Shown here: positions 6,903 through 12,205 of the stretch, piece by piece
Numbering within the stretch: the first letter of the stretch is position 1
Layout of the letters: every line of letters starts with the position of its first letter
NCBI GenBank assembly: GCA_947644475.1
Contig: CANRZQ010000054.1
Location: 1-12,205 of the forward strand
Origin: an uncultured Muribaculaceae bacterium
GTDB taxonomy: Bacteria; Bacteroidota; Bacteroidia; Bacteroidales; Muribaculaceae
DNA length: 12,205 nucleotides
Direction: 5' to 3'
Made by a program: the position numbers and the translations under genes
Notes under the pieces: generated by a model
Seen by the model: only the letters and a program-made list of their open reading frames with translations
What the model was told of the DNA's origin: nothing
Databases searched by the model: none

Positions 6903-8222
6903 ATGAACAATCAACGATTGCTCACAGGGCTGCTCGGCGCAGTTCTGATGGGCGCAGGGGTGTGTGCTTTCGGTCAGAACCCTTCGGTAATAACGCTTGA
7001 ACAGTTATTTGAGTGCGCTGAAAGAAACAGCATGCAGTTACGCCCCTCTTTTTCCGCTGAGGAGGAAGCCAACCGAGAGATAAGTGTAGCCCGTGCCGGC
7101 AGATTGCCCGACATCAATGCTTCCCTTTCTTTCAGCTACATAGGCGACGGCTTTACTACTAAAAGAAATTTTTCCGACTATCAGAAAGCCCCTATACCCC
7201 ATTACGGCAATGCCCTGTCGCTAAGCGTGAACCAGCCTGTATATACCGGCGGCGCAATTACATCCGGCATCAAACTCGCCGAACTTAAACTTACAGCCTC
7301 ACGTTATGCCACGGAATTGCAACGCGACAACATCCGCTTCCAACTCACCGGTTTTTACCTTGACATTTACAAGTACACAAATCTGCGGGAAGTCGTGGAA
7401 AACAATATAGCACAGGCGAGGAAAGTGCTCGGTGAAATGCAGGCCCGGCATGAGCAAGGAGTGGTATTGCAGAACGACATTACCCGCTATGAATTGCTTG
7501 TGTCTAACCTTGAACTGCAACTTGTAAAAATCAACAACACAATCGACATACTCAACACCAATCTTGTCACTATCGCCGGATTGCCGCAAGGCACGGTGAT
7601 ACTGCCCGACCCGGCCATCCTCGACATGTCGCTGCCTGCCCAAACCGAGGCAGCATGGCAGACAGATGCTACGGCAAACTCGCCCGTGCTCCGGCTGGCG
7701 CAGTCGAAGGTCGACATTTCACGTAAAGCGGAAGACCTTACCCGCTCAGAACGTCTTCCCAAAATAGGATTGCAGGCCGGGTGGAGCATCGACGGGCCTA
7801 TCCTGGTGGAGGTGCCTCCGATCAACCGCAATCTGAGTTACTGGTACGTAGGTGTCGGCGTAAGTTACAATATCTCATCGCTGTTCAAGACCAACAAGTC
7901 TATGTCGCGCAGCCGGGCTGCCACAGTGCTCGCCGCTGATGAACTTGCAGCCGCACGTGAGAACACCGAGCTCGCTGTCCGGGCCGACTATATCCGCTAT
8001 CTTGAATCCTACGAGGAACTCAACACCATGCAGAAAAGCGTTGAACTCGCAGAGAGAAACTACAACACCGTGTCCACCCGCTATTCCGCAGACATGGCTC
8101 TCATAACGGATATGCTCGATGCCGCCAACTCGAAACTTGACTCAGAACAGCAACTTGTCAACGCCCGCATCAACATAATCTACTATTATTACAAACTTCT
8201 GTTCACCTCAGGAAAAATATGA
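6903..8222 (+). CDS. TolC-family outer-membrane efflux channel
   Basis: The protein has 439 residues, normal for the outer membrane factor (OEP) family. Residues 1-24 are a signal peptide (LLTGLLGAVLMGAGVCAFGQ). Two repeated OEP halves follow. The first begins ITLEQLFECAERNS (30-43), with a beta-strand stretch LSLSVNQPVYTGG (105-117) and long helices (about 120-225). The second begins around SPVLRLAQSKV (260-270), with a second strand pair WYVGVGVSYNISSLF (314-328) and helices to about 430. This is the trimeric tunnel crossing the outer membrane and periplasm. The stop overlaps the adaptor start (ATGA, 8219-8222), so the genes are translationally coupled. It is probably dedicated to the EmrAB-like pump encoded next to it, but could also serve the adaptor-less RND pump (inference). 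Confidence 0.95.
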   Translation: MNNQRLLTGLLGAVLMGAGVCAFGQNPSVITLEQLFECAERNSMQLRPSFSAEEEANREISVARAGRLPDINASLSFSYIGDGFTTKRNFSDYQKAPIPHYGNALSLSVNQPVYTGGAITSGIKLAELKLTASRYATELQRDNIRFQLTGFYLDIYKYTNLREVVENNIAQARKVLGEMQARHEQGVVLQNDITRYELLVSNLELQLVKINNTIDILNTNLVTIAGLPQGTVILPDPAILDMSLPAQTEAAWQTDATANSPVLRLAQSKVDISRKAEDLTRSERLPKIGLQAGWSIDGPILVEVPPINRNLSYWYVGVGVSYNISSLFKTNKSMSRSRAATVLAADELAAARENTELAVRADYIRYLESYEELNTMQKSVELAERNYNTVSTRYSADMALITDMLDAANSKLDSEQQLVNARINIIYYYYKLLFTSGKI

Positions 8223-9244
8223 AACACCGTACTAAAAAGATACTCTCCTATATCATCACTCTCGCAGTAATCATTGCCGCCGGCATCTGGGTGGCATCAA
8301 AGTTTGTCCATTTAGGCAATGTGGAGTTTACCGACAACGCCCAGGTTCAGCGCCAGATTGTGCCTGTCAACAGCCGTGTGCAGGGCTACATCAAGGAAAT
8401 ACGTTTCAAGGAATATGAACCGGTGAAGAAAGGCGACACTCTTGTCATAATCGACGACGCAGACATGCGCTTGCGCGTGGCGCAGGCCAACGCCGACTAT
8501 CAGAACGCCCTGGCCGGACGCACTGTCGCCGACCGCAGCGTCGGTGTCGCTTCCGCAAATGTGGCTGTGAGCGAGGCCTCAATCGCCGAGGCTAAGGTGC
8601 TGATGGAAAATGCCGCTGTCGACCTTGAACGCTATCGCAAACTGCTGGAGAAAGACGCTGTCACACGTCAGCAATACGACGGAGCGGAAACAGACTACAA
8701 GGCAAAGAAAGCACGGTATGAGATGCTTGCCCGGCAACGTTCGGCAACAACATCGGTAGTTGCCGAAACCCGCCAGCGCGTCGCCCAGAATGACGCAGGG
8801 ATTGAACTCGCCAAAGCATTGCTCGAAACTGCGGAACTGAATCTGTCGTACACCGTAATAACTGCCCCGTGCGACGGCTATGCCTCGCGCAAGGAGATAC
8901 AGATAGGCCAACTCGTACAGCCGGGCCAGACACTCCTTGATATTGTAGATGGCTCGGAGGTATGGATCACGGCAAACTACAAGGAGACCCAGCTGGAGCA
9001 TATTCACCCCGGCAGCGAGGTTGAAATCAAGGTTGACGCCATCCCGGGCAAGACTTTTACAGGCAAGGTCGTCTCATTATCCACCGCAACGGGAGCAGCA
9101 CTGTCACTGCTTCCACAGGACAACTCGGCAGGAAATTTTGTAAAGGTACGCCAACGCATACCCGTTAGAATTGAATTGACAGATAATGCCGACCTCAACC
9201 TTCTCCGCGCCGGCATGAATGTGGAATGTGAGGTGAAATACTGA
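8219..9244 (+). CDS. EmrA/HlyD-like periplasmic adaptor (membrane fusion protein)
   Basis: The protein has 341 residues. A single N-terminal TM anchor (8-30) is followed by TDNAQVQ (38-44) and the first half of a biotinyl-lipoyl-like domain (45-80, VQGYIKEIRF and VKKGDTLVIIDD). A long alpha-helical hairpin runs about 84-208. The second lipoyl half is APCDGYASRKEIQIGQLVQPG (216-236), and a beta-barrel follows. The segment TGAALSLLPQDNSAGNF followed by VKVRQRIPVRIEL (291-320) is the EmrA signature, separating it from RND-type AcrA adaptors. It would bridge the MFS pump at 9246 to the TolC-like channel. It overlaps the TolC gene by 4 bases and is followed 1 base later by the transporter gene. 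Confidence 0.95.
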   Translation: MKHRTKKILSYIITLAVIIAAGIWVASKFVHLGNVEFTDNAQVQRQIVPVNSRVQGYIKEIRFKEYEPVKKGDTLVIIDDADMRLRVAQANADYQNALAGRTVADRSVGVASANVAVSEASIAEAKVLMENAAVDLERYRKLLEKDAVTRQQYDGAETDYKAKKARYEMLARQRSATTSVVAETRQRVAQNDAGIELAKALLETAELNLSYTVITAPCDGYASRKEIQIGQLVQPGQTLLDIVDGSEVWITANYKETQLEHIHPGSEVEIKVDAIPGKTFTGKVVSLSTATGAALSLLPQDNSAGNFVKVRQRIPVRIELTDNADLNLLRAGMNVECEVKY

Positions 9245-9245
9245 T

Positions 9246-10841
9246 ATGGGAGACTGGCACGGGCCTCAGGGCCCTTTCGACATACCCGACGTTCCGAACT
9301 ATGTGCCGCGCAGATTAAAGCCCTGGCTGTTTATCTTCTTTGTGCTGATAGTTCAGTTTTCAGGCGGAATATACCTTGCCGCAGCCACCGATATGGTTGG
9401 CACCACCGCTCTTATGCAAGAAGACATATTGATGGCGGGATATGCGTCGCTGATTGGAATGTCTATCAATTTCGCCGTGATGTTCCGGCTCAAATTCCGA
9501 TTCTCCAACCGGATTGGGCTGCTTGTATGCGGAGCGGTTCTTATTGCCGCGAATTTCATTTGCGCCAATACGACAAGCGTTCCCCTGCTCGTAGCCACCT
9601 GCTTTGTCGCCGGCTGGTTCCGCATGTGGGCCACATTTGTGTGCAACTCGACAATTCAACTTTGGCTCACTCCGGTGCGCGACATGGCAATATTCTTCTG
9701 CTATGTCTATCTTGTTGTCGACGGAGTAATCCAGTTGAGCGGCATAGCAACCATCTACACCGCATTCTTCGCTCAATGGGAATATATGCACTGGATAATG
9801 AGCGGCCTGCTCGTGCTTATGATGGCGATGGTGCTCATACTTGTCAAGCCGGTGAAGGGTCCCATGCAGATTCCATTGCTGGGCATCGACTGGATAGGAG
9901 CCGCCCTATGGAGCGTATTTATGCTTTGCTTCACATTCATCTGCGTTTACGGGAATTTCTACGACTGGTGGGACGCGGAGGAAATTGCCGGAGCGACAAT
10001 CTTAGGCCTTGTATGCCTTGCCATCAATCTGTGGCGGGCCTCATTCCTCCATCATCCCTACATATCTTTTCAGGCCTTGACAAACCGCAATGTAATAAGG
10101 GCCACCTTGATATATCTGGTATTCTTCACGCTTATGGCCACCGAACATGTGTTTGAGCACAGTTACGCAGCGGCAATTCTCGGTTTTGACGAGACCAATC
10201 TTATCGACCTCAACTGGTATGTGTTTGCCGGTATCGCCGTCGGATGTGCATTTACTTATTTCACATTCGCCTTGCATAAGTGGAGATATAAGACTATGAC
10301 AGCAATAGCATTTGCCTTTGCTGCCATATATCTCGGCTGGTTCTATTTCATGATAGATTACGGTGTTGAAAAAGAGATGCTTTTCTTTCCGCTCTTTATA
10401 CGAGGCTTTGCATCGGTGATTATCTCCATTGTGTTCCTTACCTCAATAGTCCAGAGCGGACTACATTTCTTTGTATTCCCGCAGGCCCTGACTGTAAACG
10501 GATTTACCGGAGCAGTGATGGGCGCCACACTCGGCCCCGCTCTTATCGGAGAGTTTTTGCGTCATACAATGGCAAAGAACGCCTCGCTCATCGGGGCACG
10601 TCTTACCGACTTCAATGCCGACATCATCCACATACCCCTCGGCCAACTATATGGGGCAGTCCAGCAACACGCATTGATTGTGTCCATGAAAGAGATTTAT
10701 GGATGGCTGCTCATTGCCGCCATATCGTCTTTGGTGGCCATAGCATTGAGTTACGGAACCCTGCGCCCTTTTGCGATATTCCCCAAGTGGCGCACAATCC
10801 GCAAGACATTCCGAAAGGAAGCGCGTCTACGGATGCAATGA
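9246..10841 (+). CDS. EmrB-like MFS efflux transporter (DHA2-type, 14 TM)
   Basis: The protein has 531 residues and about 14 hydrophobic segments, starting near residue 26 and ending near 515, matching the 14-TM DHA2 layout. The soluble N-terminal tail is rich in Pro and Gly (MGDWHGPQGPFDIPDVPNYV). QWEYMHWIM after TM5 corresponds to the GWRWIFWI-type motif of EmrB. The usual MFS motif A between TM2 and TM3 is poorly kept (FRLKFRFSNRIG), and the GP-containing antiporter motif C in TM5 is not evident (DGVIQLSGIATIY), so it is a divergent branch. Near the C-terminus FTGAVMGATLGPALIGE is well formed. With the preceding channel and adaptor it makes an EmrAB-TolC-like tripartite exporter. Substrate unknown; amphipathic drugs, bile acids or fatty acids are typical of the family. 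Confidence 0.92.
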   Translation: MGDWHGPQGPFDIPDVPNYVPRRLKPWLFIFFVLIVQFSGGIYLAAATDMVGTTALMQEDILMAGYASLIGMSINFAVMFRLKFRFSNRIGLLVCGAVLIAANFICANTTSVPLLVATCFVAGWFRMWATFVCNSTIQLWLTPVRDMAIFFCYVYLVVDGVIQLSGIATIYTAFFAQWEYMHWIMSGLLVLMMAMVLILVKPVKGPMQIPLLGIDWIGAALWSVFMLCFTFICVYGNFYDWWDAEEIAGATILGLVCLAINLWRASFLHHPYISFQALTNRNVIRATLIYLVFFTLMATEHVFEHSYAAAILGFDETNLIDLNWYVFAGIAVGCAFTYFTFALHKWRYKTMTAIAFAFAAIYLGWFYFMIDYGVEKEMLFFPLFIRGFASVIISIVFLTSIVQSGLHFFVFPQALTVNGFTGAVMGATLGPALIGEFLRHTMAKNASLIGARLTDFNADIIHIPLGQLYGAVQQHALIVSMKEIYGWLLIAAISSLVAIALSYGTLRPFAIFPKWRTIRKTFRKEARLRMQ

Positions 10842-10869
10842 AAATCCATGCCGTCGGCCCGGCAAGGAT

Positions 10870-10917
10870 ATAAAACAAAATCAGCGGCTCCGGGCGGAGC
10901 CGCTGATTTCATTTTAT
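10870..10917. terminator. Bidirectional terminator between convergent efflux and serine operons
   Basis: AAATCAGCGGCTCC (10878-10891) and GGAGCCGCTGATTT (10896-10909) form a perfect 14-base stem with a GGGC loop. A-rich sequence lies on the left and T-rich on the right, giving a U-tract to transcripts from both sides. It lies between the MFS stop (10841) and the serA stop (10929), where convergent genes need it. Confidence 0.92.
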
Positions 10918-10928
10918 AATAAGGCGGA

Positions 10929-11852
10929 TTATGCTTTGTTGACACGGAAACGGTCGATGCCGTCGCGGAGGAAGGCTACGATCTGACGCGCAGCAGCGAT
11001 GCCGGCGTTGATGTTGGCCTCGGCTGTCTGGGCACCCATTTTCTTGGGTGTGAAGAATACGCGGCCGGGGAAGCGTTCCATCAGCACATCGGCACAGTCG
11101 GGGCGCACGTCGGCAACATATTTGATGTCGGGACGGGCTTCGAGGGCACGTGTGAGGCCGTCTTCGTCGATCACTTCCTTGCGGGCGGTGTTGATGAGCA
11201 CGCCGCCTTTGGGCATAAGGGTGATAAGGTCGTAGCCTACCGAGCCACGCGTCTCGGCTGTGGCCGGAATATGCAGCGACACGAATTCATTGTCGCGGTA
11301 GAGGCTCTCCACGCTGTGGACGGGGCGCACGCCTGCTTCCTCAATTGCCGCATCGGGGCAGTAGGGGTCGAGGGCGGATATTTCCATGCCGAAACCCTTG
11401 GCTATGCGGGCCACGTTGCGGCCTACCTGCCCGAAGGCATGGATGCCGAGGCGTTTGCCTTTGAGTTCGGTGCCGGAAGTGCCGTTATACATGTTGCGCA
11501 CGGCCATTACGGTCATGCCGAACACGAGTTCGGCCACGGCGTTGGAGTTTTGTCCGGGGGTGTTCTCCACGCATACGTTGTGTGCGGTTGCGGCGGCGAG
11601 GTCGATATTGTCGTATCCTGCTCCGGCGCGCACCACTATTTTGAGTTGGCGTGCGGCGTCGAGCACTTCGGCGTCGACTTTATCGGAGCGCACGATAAGA
11701 GCGTCGGCATCGGCCACGGCTGCGAGCAACTGGGCTTTGTCGGTGTATTTCTCGAGCAGGTCGAGGGTGTATCCGGCTCCTTCTATTTCTTTGCGTATGC
11801 CTTCTACGGCCACTGCGGCAAAAGGCTTTTCGGTTGCAACGAGTACTTTCAT
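10929..11852 (-). CDS. serA: D-3-phosphoglycerate dehydrogenase, short form
   Basis: This enzyme oxidises 3-phosphoglycerate to 3-phosphohydroxypyruvate with NAD, the first step of serine synthesis, in the cytoplasm. The 307 residues hold only the substrate and nucleotide domains; the C-terminal ACT domain of E. coli SerA is absent, so serine feedback through ACT is not expected. Visible motifs are VRAGAGYDNID (74-84), NTPGQNSNAVAE (97-108), a Rossmann motif GIHAFGQVGRNVA (136-148) with D162 at the end of the second strand to select NAD, and NTARKEVIDE (221-230) with catalytic Arg224. The usual catalytic histidine motif TPHxGxxT reads TPKKMGAQT, with Lys270 in the His position, and the usual DVFexEP motif reads DVRPDCADV. 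The Lys variant is known from short PGDHs of Entamoeba and Bacteroidetes. It starts 12 bases after serC. Confidence 0.95.
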   Translation of the reverse strand: MKVLVATEKPFAAVAVEGIRKEIEGAGYTLDLLEKYTDKAQLLAAVADADALIVRSDKVDAEVLDAARQLKIVVRAGAGYDNIDLAAATAHNVCVENTPGQNSNAVAELVFGMTVMAVRNMYNGTSGTELKGKRLGIHAFGQVGRNVARIAKGFGMEISALDPYCPDAAIEEAGVRPVHSVESLYRDNEFVSLHIPATAETRGSVGYDLITLMPKGGVLINTARKEVIDEDGLTRALEARPDIKYVADVRPDCADVLMERFPGRVFFTPKKMGAQTAEANINAGIAAARQIVAFLRDGIDRFRVNKA

Positions 11853-11864
11853 CTGTCGGGGCTA

Positions 11865-12205
11865 TCAATGTTTTGCTTCGAATTCCTTCATGCATTCCAC
11901 GAGGGCGCGTACGCTCTCGACAGGAAGGGCATTGTAAAGCGATGCGCGGAAGCCGCCCACCGAGCGGTGTCCCTTGATGCCGACCATGCCGCGGGCTGTG
12001 GCAAATTCAATGAATTCGGCTTCGAGTTCCTTATATTCGGGAGTCATTACGAAGCAAACGTTCATGATGGAGCGGTCGGCGGGATCGGTTACGGTGCCGG
12101 TGAACATTTTGCTGTCGTCGATGGCATCGTAGAGGATTGCGGCCTTTTCGAGGTCGATTTTCTCGATTGCGCGGATGCCGCCGAGTTGCTTGTAATATTT
12201 GAGGG
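11865..12205 (-). CDS. serC: Phosphoserine aminotransferase, C-terminal part (runs off right edge)
   Basis: This is the last 112 residues or so of SerC, the PLP enzyme that transaminates 3-phosphohydroxypyruvate to phosphoserine. The frame stays open from the right edge to the TGA at 11867-11865. An internal ATG at 12107 is not the start. Recognisable parts are the GGIRAIEKI helix and EKAAILYDAID, then the C-terminal small domain with DRSIMNVCFVM, VGIKGHRSVGGFRASLYNA and VRALVECMKEFE. The phosphate-binding HRSVGGxRAS motif is diagnostic of SerC. The N-terminal large domain with the PLP lysine lies outside the window. It is transcribed ahead of serA with a 12-base gap, so the two form an operon for consecutive reactions. 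Confidence 0.95.
   Translation of the reverse strand, partial: LKYYKQLGGIRAIEKIDLEKAAILYDAIDDSKMFTGTVTDPADRSIMNVCFVMTPEYKELEAEFIEFATARGMVGIKGHRSVGGFRASLYNALPVESVRALVECMKEFEAKH

Noticed and set aside
11865..12107. Short 80-residue protein starting at the internal ATG at 12107
   Set aside because: The frame is open to the window edge and the residues upstream continue the SerC sequence, so it is a truncated serC and not a small gene.

Overview
The window looks like chromosome from a Bacteroidales member, possibly close to Muribaculaceae or Bacteroides. The evidence is an outer-membrane TonB-dependent receptor with an N-terminal carboxypeptidase-regulatory-like domain, TAnnTTTG-type (-7) promoter elements in front of several genes, start codons without clear Shine-Dalgarno sequences, and a serC-serA pair with the short, ACT-less SerA I associate with Bacteroidetes. 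Species-level placement is not possible from the sequence alone. No mobile element, tRNA, rRNA or CRISPR array was seen.

Layout. (i) 1-845, minus: N-terminal 281 residues of a TonB-dependent receptor that runs off the left edge. (ii) 1039-4173, minus: a full-length RND (AcrB/HAE1-type) efflux pump with no periplasmic adaptor gene beside it. (iii) A 171-bp divergent promoter region. (iv) 4345-6524, plus: a tight operon of a LytS-like membrane histidine kinase, a LytTR response regulator (ATGA overlap) and a small secreted PepSY-like protein (6-bp gap), closed by a strong hairpin terminator. (v) 6525-6902: an intergenic stretch with a promoter, a hairpin-rich leader and a possible 33-residue small ORF. 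(vi) 6903-10841, plus: a compact tripartite efflux operon of a TolC-like channel, an EmrA/HlyD-like adaptor and an EmrB-like 14-TM MFS transporter, with an ATGA overlap and a 1-bp gap. (vii) A bidirectional terminator. (viii) 10929-12205, minus: serA (complete) and the 3' part of serC, the first two committed steps of serine biosynthesis.

How the genes may work together. The kinase/regulator/PepSY operon faces the RND pump across a shared regulatory region, so the pump is a natural candidate target of this two-component system. The PepSY-like protein would be a periplasmic accessory. The downstream TolC-EmrA-EmrB operon is a self-contained export machine, and its TolC could in principle also serve the RND pump. 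The convergent serine genes are housekeeping and unrelated; their coding sequence is visibly more GC-rich than the regulator/RND block.

The most interesting unexplained element is the structured leader with the candidate small ORF (about 6673-6902) ahead of the efflux operon. Next are the adaptor-less RND pump paired with a PepSY-containing two-component system, and a lysine at the usual catalytic histidine position of SerA.
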